In this document: piece by piece, positions 9,575 to 18,872 of the stretch
Layout: every line of letters begins with the position of its first letter
Position numbering within the stretch: the first letter of the stretch is position 1
NCBI GenBank assembly: GCA_030535245.1
Contig: JAUNBJ010000005.1
Location: forward strand, 1 to 51,862
DNA: 51,862 nt
Direction of reading: 5' to 3'
Source of the DNA: Planctomycetia bacterium
GTDB taxonomy: Bacteria > Planctomycetota > Planctomycetia > Pirellulales > Thermoguttaceae
The notes under the pieces: model-generated
Database searches by the model: none
Told to the model about the DNA's origin: nothing
Seen by the model: only the letters and a program-made list of their open reading frames with translations
Program-made: the position numbers and the translations under genes

Positions 9575-9606
9575 AATTGATAATTATCAATTATCAATTA
9601 TCAATT
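9575..9606. repeat. TTATCAA tandem heptamer array with palindromic head
   Basis: Between the cupin stop and hflX lies AATTGATAATTATCAATT followed by further TTATCAA units (about four in all). The head is a perfect palindrome. The same wording (TTGATAATT, TTATCAATT) recurs in the inverted array at 19.5 kb, so this is a dispersed intergenic family rather than local noise. Confidence 0.6.
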
Positions 9607-9623
9607 CCAAAAGCATTTGGTTT

Positions 9624-10931
9624 ATGAACATGCAAACCACGGAAAAAGAGATCGAGCGTTCCTTTCTGGTAGGGGTCATTCTGCCGCGACAGACGGACGA
9701 GGAGGGACGCGAATCGTTCTGGTCGGTGACGGAAGAAACGCTGGAGGAGTTGGCCGGGCTGGCCGAGGCGGCCGATACGGAGGTGGTTGGCGAGCTGGTG
9801 CAACGGCGAAACCGTCCTGATCCTGCCACGTATATTGGCAGTGGCAAGGTGGAGGAATTGAAGGGATACGTCGAAAAAACCGGGGCCAACGTGGTGATTT
9901 TCGACAACGACCTGGCACCGGGGCAGACGCGGAATCTGGAAAAGGCGCTGGACTGCAAGGTGATCGACCGGACGGAACTGATCCTGGACATTTTCGCAAG
10001 CCGTGCGCAGACGAAAGAATCGCGGCTGGCGGTGGAATTGGCGCAGTTGGAATATTCCCTGCCGCGTCTGAAGCGGATGTGGACGCACCTGTCGCGTCAG
10101 AAGAAGGGTGTCGGGCTTCGTGGGCCGGGCGAGAAGCAGTTGGAAGTGGACCGTCGTCTGGCGCAAAAGCGGATTGCCGACCTGAAAGCGGAGCTGGCCG
10201 AGGTGCAGCAGCGGAAGGAACGCGAGGTCGCCTCCCGCAACGAGACGCGGACGGTTTCGCTGGTGGGGTACACGAATGCCGGAAAGAGCACGTTGATGAA
10301 CGCTTTGACCGGGGCGGACGTGTTTGTGAAGGATCAGCTTTTCGCCACGCTGGACACACGAACGCGGCGGTGGACGCTTCCCGGATGGGGGCCGATCCTG
10401 CTGTCCGACACGGTGGGTTTCGTGCGGAATTTGCCGCACCATCTGGTCGCCAGTTTCCGTGCGACGCTGGAGGAGGCGCGTTGTGCCGATCTGCTTTTGC
10501 ATGTCGCGGACGGGGGGAACCCGATGGCCCTGTTTCAGATTCAGGCGGCGTACGAGGTGCTGGAACAGATTGGAATTCATGCCAAAGACACGCTGCTGGT
10601 CATCAACAAGGTGGACACCATCACCGATCCCTTTCGGCTTCAGGCGATTTTGAATCAGTATCCGCAGGCCATCTCGATAAGCGCGGCGTCCGGGGAGGGG
10701 TTGGAGCGTTTGGCTCAGGCGGTGAGCGATCAGTTGAGCCGGGATTTCCCCACCGTAAAGGTCGAAATGCCGATAACGAACGGCAGGCTGCTGGCGTATC
10801 TGGCGAAATATGGGGAGGTTTTTTCGCGACAATATACCGAGGAGGGGCGGGTGTTGGTGAAGTGCCGGATCGCGGAAGCGTTTTTGGGTAAAATTCGTGA
10901 AGCGGAGGTGACGCTGACGCGGCTGGAATAG
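9624..10931 (+). CDS. hflX: Ribosome-associated GTPase HflX
   Basis: 435 residues, normal for HflX. The N-terminal HflX domain carries the conserved NRPDPATYIGSGKVEEL. A coiled-coil linker (RLAQKRIADLKAELAEVQQRKERE) precedes the GTPase domain, which shows G1 GYTNAGKS (215-222), G3 DTVGFVRNLPH and G4 NKVD. The invariant KGVGLRGPGEKQLE block is present. HflX binds the 50S subunit and splits or rescues stalled ribosomes, typically under stress. The ATG at 9624 has only a poor ribosome site (TTTGG) and sits 17 bases after the heptamer array. Convergent with queE. Confidence 0.96.
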   Translation: MNMQTTEKEIERSFLVGVILPRQTDEEGRESFWSVTEETLEELAGLAEAADTEVVGELVQRRNRPDPATYIGSGKVEELKGYVEKTGANVVIFDNDLAPGQTRNLEKALDCKVIDRTELILDIFASRAQTKESRLAVELAQLEYSLPRLKRMWTHLSRQKKGVGLRGPGEKQLEVDRRLAQKRIADLKAELAEVQQRKEREVASRNETRTVSLVGYTNAGKSTLMNALTGADVFVKDQLFATLDTRTRRWTLPGWGPILLSDTVGFVRNLPHHLVASFRATLEEARCADLLLHVADGGNPMALFQIQAAYEVLEQIGIHAKDTLLVINKVDTITDPFRLQAILNQYPQAISISAASGEGLERLAQAVSDQLSRDFPTVKVEMPITNGRLLAYLAKYGEVFSRQYTEEGRVLVKCRIAEAFLGKIREAEVTLTRLE

Positions 10932-10943
10932 CGTCGGTCTTTT

Positions 10944-11666
10944 TCACACGCCCCGTTTTTCACGGAACCAGAAATGCTGCGCCCGTTCGGAAACGTTTAG
11001 GCCGTGTGCTTTCGCGAAAACTTCCAGCCAGATTTTTTTCTTCGCAAGCTCCGCCCGCTCCGTTCCCTGTGGCATGAGATAGACCTTCTCCCGGCAAACG
11101 AACGGATATTTCCGCAAAAACGCCTCCACGTCCGCGAAATCTTCCGGCGTATCCACCACGAATTTGATCTGATACGGATACTGCGTCAGTCGTGGCAACG
11201 TTCTGGAAACATCCAGCCGCCGCAGGTATGCCGCTTCGTCCACCCCCGGCGGAATCGAATTACGAAATTTGGGACTGATCGACATCCAGTCGCAAGCCAC
11301 CGGAAGAAACCGCGTTCCAGAGGTCTCTATCGTGAGGTGGAACCCCGCCTGCCGCAGCCGCTCTGTCAGCGGAACCACCGACGGAAACAACATCGGTTCC
11401 CCGCCCGTCAAAACCACATGCCGCGGCCTTGCCGGAACCAACGCGGCGTCGGTGGGAGGAAATTTCGGATGTTCCGCCAACCGTTGAACCTCCTGCACCA
11501 GTGTGTCGGTGGAATACGGCACCCCGTCCTGATATTTCAGCGAATAGGGCGTATCGCAGAAAACACACCGCAGCCCGCACCCCGCCACACGAATGAAAAC
11601 CGACGGCGTGCCCAACAGTCGCCCCTCGCCCTGATACGAAACAAAAAGTTCACTAACGCGAAGCAT
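10944..11666 (-). CDS. queE: 7-carboxy-7-deazaguanine synthase QueE
   Basis: 240-residue radical SAM enzyme. It converts 6-carboxytetrahydropterin to 7-carboxy-7-deazaguanine in preQ0/queuosine synthesis. The N terminus [17 protein letters not shown] is the QueE signature, and the cluster cysteines are Cys30, Cys34 and Cys37 ([13 protein letters not shown], CxxxCxxC). A GGEPML motif follows. Its start overlaps the end of queC by 14 bases, so translation is probably coupled, and the two enzymes act in consecutive steps. Confidence 0.95.
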   Translation of the reverse strand: MLRVSELFVSYQGEGRLLGTPSVFIRVAGCGLRCVFCDTPYSLKYQDGVPYSTDTLVQEVQRLAEHPKFPPTDAALVPARPRHVVLTGGEPMLFPSVVPLTERLRQAGFHLTIETSGTRFLPVACDWMSISPKFRNSIPPGVDEAAYLRRLDVSRTLPRLTQYPYQIKFVVDTPEDFADVEAFLRKYPFVCREKVYLMPQGTERAELAKKKIWLEVFAKAHGLNVSERAQHFWFREKRGV

Positions 11667-12345
11667 ACGCTATCGGGTCCTCCCAACCCGCTTCCCGGAA
11701 ACCTTCCCGTCGAAGCTGGCACGCGTCGCACACCCCGCAGCTTTTGCCGTCCGGCGTCGGGTCGTAACAGGTATGCGTCAGGGAATAATCCACCCCCAGT
11801 TTCATCCCCGTTCGCACAATTTCCGCCTTGGACATCTCCAAAAGCGGCGCGTGAATTTTCATTTTCAACACCCCTTCCACGCCCGCCCGGGTCGCCAGAT
11901 TCGCCAGCCGCTCGAATGCGTCTAAGAACGCTGGCCGACAATCGGGATACCCGCTGTAATCAACATGATTGACCCCCAGAAAAATATCCGCCGCCCCCAC
12001 CGTCTCGGCATACGCAAGCGCCAGTGAAAGCATGACCGTATTCCTTGCCGGAACGTACGTCACCGGAATATCCTGCCCCATCGCCTCGGCACTCCGTCCG
12101 TGCGGCACGGCGATATTTGCGTCCGTCAGGGCACTGCCACCGAACTGCGACAGATCCACCTTCAAAAACTCGTGACGCACGACGCCCCACGCCTTCCCCA
12201 CCCGCATGGCCGCCGCCAGCTCGAACTGGTGCCGCTGCCCGTAGTCTACCGTCAGCGCGTACAGGCTGTCGAACCCCTCGTTTTTCGCAATGGCCGCCGT
12301 GGTTGTGGAATCCAGCCCCCCCGATAATAAAATCACTGCACGCAT
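11653..12345 (-). CDS. queC: 7-cyano-7-deazaguanine (preQ0) synthase QueC
   Basis: 230 residues from the ATG at 12345, preceded by AGAGGA. The frame runs further upstream, into asnS, but without family resemblance. The PP-loop SGGLDS is at residues 8-13. The zinc site is Cys193, Cys203, Cys206 and Cys209 ([17 protein letters not shown]). QueC uses ATP and ammonia to turn 7-carboxy-7-deazaguanine into preQ0. The gene starts 8 bases after the asnS stop, within one transcription unit asnS-queC-queE. Confidence 0.96.
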   Translation of the reverse strand: MRAVILLSGGLDSTTTAAIAKNEGFDSLYALTVDYGQRHQFELAAAMRVGKAWGVVRHEFLKVDLSQFGGSALTDANIAVPHGRSAEAMGQDIPVTYVPARNTVMLSLALAYAETVGAADIFLGVNHVDYSGYPDCRPAFLDAFERLANLATRAGVEGVLKMKIHAPLLEMSKAEIVRTGMKLGVDYSLTHTCYDPTPDGKSCGVCDACQLRREGFREAGWEDPIAYASR

Positions 12346-12353
12346 GGGATCCT

Positions 12354-13751
12354 CTAAAATTCGGCACTGCCCGGCGTACGGGGGAACGGAATGACGTCGC
12401 GGATGTTCTGAATGGCCGTGACCAGCATGAGGATTCGCTCCAATCCCAACCCAAAACCACTGTGCGGAACGGTGCCGAAACGACGCAAATCCATGTACCA
12501 CCAGTAATCTTCCGGGTTCAGGTTCATCTCGATCATCCGCTTTTCCAGCACGTCGGGACGGTATTCCCGCTCGCTGCCACCGATGATCTCGCCGACCCCC
12601 GGAACCAAAACGTCCATCGCCCGCACGGTTTTTCCATCCTCGTTCAACCGCATGTAAAACGCCTTGATGTCCTTCGGATAATTGTAAACAATCACCGGCC
12701 CCTTGAAGTGCTCCTCCGTCAAATAACGCTCATGCTCCGACTGCAAATCAATTCCCCAGGAAACGGGATACTCAAATTTTCGGTCGGCCTTCTCCAGAAT
12801 CGCAATCGCGTCGGTGTACGAACAGGTCTGGAACGTGCTGTTCAGGATGTGGTTCAGATTCTCCCCAAGCGTATGCGTCGGGTCGATCCGGTCGTTGAAA
12901 AACTGCATGTCCTCGGCACAGTCCCGCAACACGGCAGCAATGATGAATTTCAGAAACTCCTCCACCAGCTTCATGTTGTCGTCCAGAAGATAGAACGCCA
13001 TTTCCGGCTCCACCATCCAGAACTCCGCCAGATGCCGCGACGTGTTGGAATTTTCGGCACGGAACGTGGGGCCAAACGTGTAAACTTTCCCCATCGAGCA
13101 GGCGAAATTCTCCACCGCCAACTGCCCGCTCACCGTCAGGTACGACGGTTTGCCGAAGAAATCCTTCGTGTAGTCGATCTTCCCCTCTTTCGTTTTCGGA
13201 ACGTCGTTCAGGTTCAGCGTCGTGACCTGGAACATCTCGCCCGCCCCCTCGCAGTCGCTGGCGGTGACAAGCGGCGTGTGGATGTAATAAAAACCTCGGC
13301 TCTGGAAAAACTCGTGGATCGCAAAGGAAACCCGATTCCGCACACGCGTCACGGCACTGAACGTGTTCGTACGTGGACGCAGGTGGGCCAGGGTACGCAG
13401 AAATTCCAGCGAATGCCGCTTTTTCTGGAGCGGATACGTTTCCGGCACAAAACCGTAAACCTCAATCTTCGCGGCATGAACCTCGGTCGGCTGCTTGTCG
13501 CCGGGAGATTTCACCACTTCCCCCGTCACGGCAACGCTACACCCGGTCGTCAGGTGCTTCACGTCCGACTCGTAGTTTTCCAACGTTTCGGCAGCGATAA
13601 TCTGTATGTTGCCAAACGACGAACCATCGTTCAGCTCGATGAAGCTCAGCCCCTTGGAATGGCGGCACGTCCGCACCCACCCCTGAAGAAAAACTTCCTC
13701 TCCAATCGCTTCCGGCTTCCTCGCGTCGGCCACACTCCTTTTTTCCGCCAT
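12354..13751 (-). CDS. asnS: Asparaginyl-tRNA synthetase
   Basis: 465 residues, standard for bacterial AsnRS. An N-terminal OB-fold anticodon-binding domain ([21 protein letters not shown]) is followed by a class II catalytic core: motif 1 around [13 protein letters not shown], motif 2 [15 protein letters not shown] and motif 3 [10 protein letters not shown] near the C terminus. The motif [16 protein letters not shown] distinguishes AsnRS from AspRS. It charges tRNA-Asn directly, so the organism need not rely on amidotransferase for Asn-tRNA. First gene of the asnS-queC-queE unit, with a clear promoter upstream. Confidence 0.97.
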   Translation of the reverse strand: MAEKRSVADARKPEAIGEEVFLQGWVRTCRHSKGLSFIELNDGSSFGNIQIIAAETLENYESDVKHLTTGCSVAVTGEVVKSPGDKQPTEVHAAKIEVYGFVPETYPLQKKRHSLEFLRTLAHLRPRTNTFSAVTRVRNRVSFAIHEFFQSRGFYYIHTPLVTASDCEGAGEMFQVTTLNLNDVPKTKEGKIDYTKDFFGKPSYLTVSGQLAVENFACSMGKVYTFGPTFRAENSNTSRHLAEFWMVEPEMAFYLLDDNMKLVEEFLKFIIAAVLRDCAEDMQFFNDRIDPTHTLGENLNHILNSTFQTCSYTDAIAILEKADRKFEYPVSWGIDLQSEHERYLTEEHFKGPVIVYNYPKDIKAFYMRLNEDGKTVRAMDVLVPGVGEIIGGSEREYRPDVLEKRMIEMNLNPEDYWWYMDLRRFGTVPHSGFGLGLERILMLVTAIQNIRDVIPFPRTPGSAEF

Positions 13752-13798
13752 GATACACCCTGCCTTGTGGGTTAAAACCTGTTGATAAACAAGCTGGT

Positions 13799-13826
13799 AT
13801 TATAGCCCATTTGACAGGAATTTCAA
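13799..13826 (-). promoter_or_regulatory. Promoter of asnS-queC-queE
   Basis: Read on the minus strand: TTGAAA (13821-13826), 16 bases, TATAAT (13799-13804). Expected start near 13791, leader about 40 bases. Divergent from the pfkB-family promoter about 50 bases away. Confidence 0.65.
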
Positions 13827-13873
13827 GACACTCCAAAAAACGAATTTCCTCGGAAAAGGAAATGCCGTATCCC

Positions 13874-13902
13874 TTGTCCTGACGGGGGAAATTCGGTAAA
13901 AT
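13874..13902 (+). promoter_or_regulatory. Promoter of the PfkB-family kinase gene
   Basis: TTGTCC, 17 bases, TAAAAT. The AGGAGG ribosome site begins at 13910, so the transcript leader would be only about ten bases. Confidence 0.5.
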
Positions 13903-13920
13903 ACAATCCAGGAGGACATT

Positions 13921-15093
13921 ATGCCAAAAGTTATCGCTGCGGGCCATTTATGTTTGGACATCATTCCAGATTTAAGCCGCCTGAAAACAGAATCGGAAAC
14001 AGGGAATTTTATCGAGCCGGGACACCTGCTGCGCATCGGCCCCGCGTCGGTCGCCCTGGGGGGGGCTGTCTCCAACACGGGAATTGCACTGGCTCGACTT
14101 GGAACCCCGGTCGAACTGATGGGCAAAGTCGGCGACGACGTGTTCGGCAAAACGATTCTGGAAGTCTTTCGCTCCCAGCAAAACGATCTGCTCGACTTTA
14201 CCAGCGGCATGATCGTCGCTCCCGGAGAACACAGCAGCTACTCTCTGGTCGTCGGAACGCCGGGCATGGATCGCTGCTTTTTGCACTGTTCCGGAGCCAA
14301 CGACACCTTCTCGCCGCAGGATTTGCATCTGGAAAAAATGGCCGGAAGCACGCTTTTGCACTTCGGCTACCCCACCCTCATGAAAGAAATCCTCAGCCAC
14401 CCCAAAGAATTTGCCGCCCGGCTCTCCGAGATTCGCAAGCAGGGGCTGCTCATCTCGCTGGACGTTTCCATGCCCGATCCCCAAGGCCCCGAAGGAAATC
14501 TGGACTGGAAAAACTGGTTCGACATCGTGTTGCCGATGGTGGATATTTTTCTGCCGAGCCTGGAGGAAATGCTGTTCATGCTGAATCGCCCCCTGTTCGA
14601 CGAAATCTCCCGACGTGTCGCCCGTGTCGTGGTGGGACAGGGGGAATCGGTCAACCCGGCCCGCTTCATGAAATTCGAGCAGATCACCGAACTGGCCGAC
14701 GCGCTGCTCCAACGGGGCGTTGAGATTGCCGGAATCAAACTGGGGGATCAGGGACTTTACCTGCGAACGGGAGAAAACGTCGCCCGAACGACCTCCAGCC
14801 TTTCGCCCAAAACCACGGCGTCGTGGAAAAATCGGAGTCTGCTGGCCCCCTGTTTCGACGTTCCTGTCGCCGGCACGACCGGAAGTGGCGACTGCACCAT
14901 CGCCGGATTCCTCACTGGACTTTTAAACCGCTGGGAGCCGGAAAAGACGCTCCGTTTTGCCGTCGGTGTTGGGGCGTGCAACGTGCAAACCCCCGACGCC
15001 ACCAGCGGTATCCCCACCCGCGACGCAGTGCTGGCCCGCATGAAAACCTGGAAACGCAAACCCACCCTGTTCCCCGATGTCCCAGGGTGCTGA
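13921..15093 (+). CDS. PfkB-family carbohydrate kinase
   Basis: 390 residues with a perfect AGGAGG (13910-13915) before ATG. The N terminus AAGHLCLDIIPDL and the early GGAVSNTGIALARLG match PfkB signature 1. Signature 2 is present as PVAGTTGSGDCTIAGFLTGLL, whose GSGD supplies the catalytic aspartate and anion hole. The family phosphorylates sugars or nucleosides (ribokinase, fructokinase, adenosine kinase); the sequence does not decide the substrate. It is longer than a typical ribokinase (about 300) because of insertions around residues 185-285. Monocistronic by position. Confidence 0.85.
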   Translation: MPKVIAAGHLCLDIIPDLSRLKTESETGNFIEPGHLLRIGPASVALGGAVSNTGIALARLGTPVELMGKVGDDVFGKTILEVFRSQQNDLLDFTSGMIVAPGEHSSYSLVVGTPGMDRCFLHCSGANDTFSPQDLHLEKMAGSTLLHFGYPTLMKEILSHPKEFAARLSEIRKQGLLISLDVSMPDPQGPEGNLDWKNWFDIVLPMVDIFLPSLEEMLFMLNRPLFDEISRRVARVVVGQGESVNPARFMKFEQITELADALLQRGVEIAGIKLGDQGLYLRTGENVARTTSSLSPKTTASWKNRSLLAPCFDVPVAGTTGSGDCTIAGFLTGLLNRWEPEKTLRFAVGVGACNVQTPDATSGIPTRDAVLARMKTWKRKPTLFPDVPGC

Positions 15094-15120
15094 TTCCAGC
15101 TGTTTCGCCAGAGGTAAAAG

Positions 15121-15963
15121 TTAGAGTTCGTCGAACGGAAGCGGTTCGTCGGAATCCTCCTCCACACTTTCCGTCGCCGGTTCTGCACCGTTTTTCGCAG
15201 CGGCGGCCTTTTCCTTCTTCGCCGGCGGCAACTTCGGAATTTCCAACGCGGGAATCGCTTCCGGAGAAAATCCAAAGGAGGGATGTTCGGCCGTTTCCTT
15301 CAGCGTATCCATCAATATCGTCACCGTTTTGTCGTGGGACGCTTCCAGCCGTTTCTCCGCTTCCTGGCGAATCACCGGAACCCCCGGCCAGTTAATCTCC
15401 ACCGTCGTACTATAATGGATACCGATGGTCGTTCGGTCTGCGGACTTCCCCAGAACCGCACTCAGAAATCCCAGGCGACGTTTTTTGTCAGGTTTTTCCT
15501 CGGATGCCAACGGCGTTATGGTAATCGTCTGCGCCATATCCCAGAGCGACCCGACCGGCGAAACCAAATCGGTTTGGACAACCACCTTCTCCGGTGTCGC
15601 GGCGGTGATGGTTCGGATTTTCATCCGCATTTTGCCCAGATTCGGATCGTTCAGCTCGCAGTCCGACTCCTCCACCGTCCGAATATTCCAATTCCCCGAA
15701 AGAAACGCCGTGATGGAAATTTCGCCCGACTTTTCCACCAGCTCCTTCTGGAGAATCGTAATGCCCAACCGCTCCGCAATCTTGTCGGAAACGTTCGACA
15801 TCATCAGGTTCAATGCCACCGTCTGAAGCGGCAAATCGACTGTAAATTCTTCTTCCGTCGTACATGTCAAGGTAAACGACCGCCCATAAACCCACAGGCT
15901 CACGCCAATCAGGAGTACGAATATTCCTAAAAATACCAGAAAAATTCCCGCCAGTCGTTTCAT
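15121..15963 (-). CDS. Membrane-anchored protein of unknown function
   Basis: 280 residues, not recognised. One membrane helix near the N terminus (about residues 4-28, AGIFLVFLGIFVLLIGVSLWVYG) anchors a mainly beta extracytoplasmic domain. The tail from about residue 235 is Ala/Lys/Glu-rich and ends in a very acidic stretch (ESVEEDSDEPLPFDEL). A TTGGAGAAAAG stretch precedes the ATG, and a good promoter lies upstream at 16033-16061. Monocistronic; it ends 27 bases from the convergent kinase gene. Confidence 0.7.
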   Translation of the reverse strand: MKRLAGIFLVFLGIFVLLIGVSLWVYGRSFTLTCTTEEEFTVDLPLQTVALNLMMSNVSDKIAERLGITILQKELVEKSGEISITAFLSGNWNIRTVEESDCELNDPNLGKMRMKIRTITAATPEKVVVQTDLVSPVGSLWDMAQTITITPLASEEKPDKKRRLGFLSAVLGKSADRTTIGIHYSTTVEINWPGVPVIRQEAEKRLEASHDKTVTILMDTLKETAEHPSFGFSPEAIPALEIPKLPPAKKEKAAAAKNGAEPATESVEEDSDEPLPFDEL

Positions 15964-16032
15964 AACTTTTCTCCAATAAATGCGATACGTCAGACTTGTA
16001 CCGGACGATGCCGGAACACAAACCCTTCACGC

Positions 16033-16061
16033 AGAATAGCGGAAAAAACGCTTTTTGTCAA
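16033..16061 (-). promoter_or_regulatory. Promoter of the membrane-anchored unknown gene
   Basis: Minus strand: TTGACA (16056-16061), 17 bases, TATTCT (16033-16038). Leader about 65 bases. The -35 is a perfect consensus. Confidence 0.65.
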
Positions 16062-16089
16062 GTCCGGGCATTTCCGCAGGAGCGTTTGA

Positions 16090-16226
16090 GAGTGCCTGCA
16101 AATTTCGTGGAGGGGGTTAGCGTCGGCCTTTAGGCCGTTCGTGTTGGTTCTCGTGGTGCATGGCAATTAAAATCCATCGCTTCGGACAGTGGGAAGCTCC
16201 CATCCTTTCAACGATTGGAGCTTCCC
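16090..16226. repeat. Intergenic repeat element, copy A
   Basis: The gap 15964-16255 holds a promoter and a repeat. The 38 bases at 16151-16188 (beginning TCGTGGTGCATGGC) match 22999-23036 in inverted orientation at 33 of 38 positions. A second shared module, CCTTTAGGCCGTTCGTGTTG, lies just before it. A stem-loop with 10-bp arms (GGGAAGCTCC 16191-16200 with GGAGCTTCCC 16217-16226) follows. No T-run. Confidence 0.55.
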
Positions 16227-16255
16227 CCCTTGCGAAGAACCCGCTTTCGCACGCC

Positions 16256-17146
16256 TCAGTTCAGCTTCATCGCCACGATCCAATCCCATGCGGCCTGCTG
16301 CCAAAATCCTACCTGATTCCGATTCTGGTCGGTAATTTTTCCGAAACCGTGCGGTGCCTTGGCCCAAATGTGAACCTCTGCCGGAATGTTCATCGTGCGG
16401 AGTTTTTGGTAAATCGCAATCGTGCCCATCGGAGAATAGACATCGGCATCTCCATGTAAAAAACAGATGGGAGGCGTCTTGGCGTCAAACACAAAATCCT
16501 CCACCATCTTCGCGTGATTTCCTTTGTCGGGACCGTTCGCGTTGTCTCGCCCATCGTCCAGCACGTACGCCGGATATTTCGCAATCCCAAACGCCAAATG
16601 TGCCGGGAGTTTGTCCAACGCGTCTATCGGTTCGTAACTCTGAACGCTGCTCGACGTGCAGCACATCACCGTCAGATGCCCTCCCGCCGAACCGCCCATC
16701 GCTCCGATACGCTCCGGATGGAAACCGTATTTTTCCGCCAGGGATCGCGTCAACCGAATGGCCCGCTGCGCGTCCTGAAACGCAGGAATATGCTTGGCCA
16801 TTCCCTGCGGACGGGGAACCCGATACTTCAAAAGTACCGCCGTCATCCCCTTGCTTGCGAAATACCTGGCCAAACCAATGTCGTTGCCACAGACAAAATA
16901 CCCCCCGCCGGGAAAAATCATGATGCACGCGTCCGAAGTTTTCTTTTCCGGCACAAACACCCGAATCGTCGGCGTCGTCACCATCGAAAACGCACTCTTG
17001 CTCGCGTCCCGGTATTGATCCGGCAGATTTTCCTTCACCCCCGGCGCCTTATCGGGCCAGACGTTGTACTCGTCCTGCGCCCACGACACGGCACCCAACC
17101 ACAAAAACATCCCCAACAAAAACGGCACTTGACATTTTCTCATCAT
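16256..17146 (-). CDS. Secreted alpha/beta-hydrolase (acetyl esterase/BD-FAE-like)
   Basis: 296 residues from the ATG at 17146; an adjacent ATG at 17143 is equally possible, both behind AAAGGA. Signal peptide ends at SWAQ. Alpha/beta-hydrolase features: the oxyanion loop in FPGGGYFVCG, nucleophile elbow GGSAGGH, acid HGDADVYSP and catalytic histidine in APHGFG. This matches the secreted esterases of the acetylxylan/feruloyl-esterase-like group often found in polysaccharide degraders. Substrate inferred only as an O-acylated glycan. It directly follows the secretin-N-like gene and is probably co-transcribed with it. Confidence 0.85.
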   Translation of the reverse strand: MMRKCQVPFLLGMFLWLGAVSWAQDEYNVWPDKAPGVKENLPDQYRDASKSAFSMVTTPTIRVFVPEKKTSDACIMIFPGGGYFVCGNDIGLARYFASKGMTAVLLKYRVPRPQGMAKHIPAFQDAQRAIRLTRSLAEKYGFHPERIGAMGGSAGGHLTVMCCTSSSVQSYEPIDALDKLPAHLAFGIAKYPAYVLDDGRDNANGPDKGNHAKMVEDFVFDAKTPPICFLHGDADVYSPMGTIAIYQKLRTMNIPAEVHIWAKAPHGFGKITDQNRNQVGFWQQAAWDWIVAMKLN

Positions 17147-17160
17147 TTTTCCTTTCGGCT

Positions 17161-17748
17161 TCACCCCCCTGCCCGACGAAGCTGTTGGAGCAATCCCTCC
17201 ACCTCCTCGTGAACCGGGTCGGTCTGGCGAATAATTAAAAACTGCTTGTTATTCCAATAGCGAATCGCCCCGTTGCCTCCACGCGAATCCCACGTGTCGG
17301 GCCGAATCGTCTCCTGAATGATCTCCACCAGCACCTCGCCATTTGCCTGCGATAGCTGGGACGTACGTTCCGCCGTTCCGTTCCCGCCCCCCGCAATCGG
17401 TTGCTGCTGGGCCAGGATGGGGGGCGTCTCGGTCGCCTTTTTCACACTTTGGGGGGTCTCTTTCAGATTTTTTTCGATCTGACGCGACAAGGAAGCCAAC
17501 CGGTTCCGAACGATGGTCGTCATTTTTTTACGGTCTTTCTCCGGCAGAACCGCGTCCGCCTTCAACCGTTCGTACAGCACCAGAAACTCCTTCGCCGCCG
17601 CCTCTGCGTCCGCCGCCGGAGCCTGATTCCACTTTTTCAACGTCGCCTGAACCTCCCGGCTCAAACATGCCCCCGATTCCGGTGTCTCGGCAAACACGAA
17701 TGCCCCCGACAACACCCATAGCCAGAACATCCTTCTCGCCATTTTCAT
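17161..17748 (-). CDS. Secreted protein with secretin-N-like (STN) C-terminal domain
   Basis: 195 residues behind GGAGGG. Signal peptide to about residue 20 (FAET), then a helical region to about residue 110. The C-terminal 65 residues (VLVEIIQETIRPDTW...GGNGAIRYWNNKQFLIIRQT, ending HEEVEGLLQQLR) have the beta-alpha-beta pattern of secretin N-domains. Short stand-alone proteins of this form occur in planctomycetes, where they resemble GspD fragments without the secretin pore. No pore domain is present, so a periplasmic adaptor role is a guess. First gene of a two-gene unit with the esterase. Confidence 0.7.
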   Translation of the reverse strand: MKMARRMFWLWVLSGAFVFAETPESGACLSREVQATLKKWNQAPAADAEAAAKEFLVLYERLKADAVLPEKDRKKMTTIVRNRLASLSRQIEKNLKETPQSVKKATETPPILAQQQPIAGGGNGTAERTSQLSQANGEVLVEIIQETIRPDTWDSRGGNGAIRYWNNKQFLIIRQTDPVHEEVEGLLQQLRRAGG

Positions 17749-17768
17749 GATTCGCCCTCCATTCCCTA

Positions 17769-17797
17769 ATTTTACCTGACGCGAACCCCTTTGACAA
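17769..17797 (-). promoter_or_regulatory. Promoter of the STN-protein/esterase unit
   Basis: Minus strand: TTGTCA (17792-17797), 17 bases, TAAAAT (17769-17774). Leader roughly 15 bases, with the GGAGGG ribosome site near its 5' end. Confidence 0.6.
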
Positions 17798-17813
17798 GTG
17801 GCAGGTGGGGATT

Positions 17814-18872
17814 TTATTCCTCCACAGGCTCGTAAAAAACGTTTCGTCTCCCCGGTTCGTACCCCTCCTCTCGAATGGCCTGACGCAGTTGGGATTCGGT
17901 CGCGCGAAACGACGTCCCACAGGAAGCGACGACGTTTTCCTCGATCATGACGCTCCCCATGTCGTTGGCCCCAAACCGAAGGGCAAGGCGACCGATTTTA
18001 AGCCCCTGCGTTACCCAACTGGCCTGAATGTTGGAAATGTTGTCCAAATACAGACGCGAAATCGCAAGCGTTTTCAGGTAGTCGAACGTCCCGGACTTCG
18101 GGCATGACAGAAATTTCGACGGCTGATACGTCCATGGAATGAACGCGGTGAATCCTCCCGTCCGATCCTGAAGCTGGCGAATGGCGTCGAGGTGCTCGAC
18201 CCGCTGACGGAACGTTTCCACATGCCCGAACATCATCGTCGCGGACGAACGCCCCCCCAGCGTGTGCCAAAGCGCCATGATCTCAAGCCACTGCGACGTC
18301 GGAATCTTTTTCGGACTGACCTGATTCCGTACCGCGTCGGAAAGAATCTCCGCCCCGCCGCCGGGAAGCGTCCCCAGCCCCGCCGCCTTGAGCCGCTCGA
18401 TTACCGTCCGGTACGGCAGTTGCTCTAATTGCGCCAGATACCAGATTTCCGTCGGCGTCAAACCATGAATGTTCACCTGCGGATACCGCGCTTGCATCGC
18501 ACGAAACAACGCCTCAAACCATTCCAACCGAAGCTCCGGATTCAGCCCCCCCTGCAACAGAATCTGGTTCCCCCCCAACGCGACCGTTTCGTCGATTTTG
18601 CGGAACAACGTCTCCCTGGAAATCACATATGCCTCCGGGTCGCCCGCATCGCAGGAAAAATTGCAAAATCGACACCGACAGACGCAAACGTTCGTATAAT
18701 TAATGTTCCGGTCGATGTTGTACGTCCGCCGGCGTTCCGGATGTTTTCGTAAACAGACCGCGTTTGCCGCCGCCCCCAACCGGGCCAGCTCGTTCGACGC
18801 AAACAATGCCTCCGCCTCGTCGGGCGTAAGCCGTTTTCCACACACCACCTCATCCAGAATCGCCTGAATCAT
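17814..18872 (-). CDS. mqnC: Cyclic dehypoxanthine futalosine synthase MqnC
   Basis: 352-residue radical SAM enzyme of the futalosine route to menaquinone. The N terminus shows [14 protein letters not shown] with cluster cysteines Cys63, Cys67 and Cys70 (CVCRCRFC). [13 protein letters not shown] and [15 protein letters not shown] distinguish MqnC from its relative MqnE and from CofH. No other mqn gene is in the window. It overlaps tadA by four bases (ATGA), so the two are co-transcribed from the promoter at 19413-19440. Implies a quinone-based respiratory chain. Confidence 0.93.
   Translation of the reverse strand: MIQAILDEVVCGKRLTPDEAEALFASNELARLGAAANAVCLRKHPERRRTYNIDRNINYTNVCVCRCRFCNFSCDAGDPEAYVISRETLFRKIDETVALGGNQILLQGGLNPELRLEWFEALFRAMQARYPQVNIHGLTPTEIWYLAQLEQLPYRTVIERLKAAGLGTLPGGGAEILSDAVRNQVSPKKIPTSQWLEIMALWHTLGGRSSATMMFGHVETFRQRVEHLDAIRQLQDRTGGFTAFIPWTYQPSKFLSCPKSGTFDYLKTLAISRLYLDNISNIQASWVTQGLKIGRLALRFGANDMGSVMIEENVVASCGTSFRATESQLRQAIREEGYEPGRRNVFYEPVEE

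Noticed and set aside
12346..12501. Longer start for queC inside asnS
   Set aside because: The extra 52 residues have no counterpart in QueC, and AGAGGA lies just before the ATG at 12345.
12045..13775. Open frame of about 576 codons on the plus strand opposite asnS
   Set aside because: asnS motifs are complete on the other strand; the antisense reading is Arg/His/Pro-rich without recognisable features.
16191..16226. Stem-loop as a terminator for the esterase gene
   Set aside because: The 10-bp arms are good but no U-run follows on the minus strand; it fits better as part of the repeat element.
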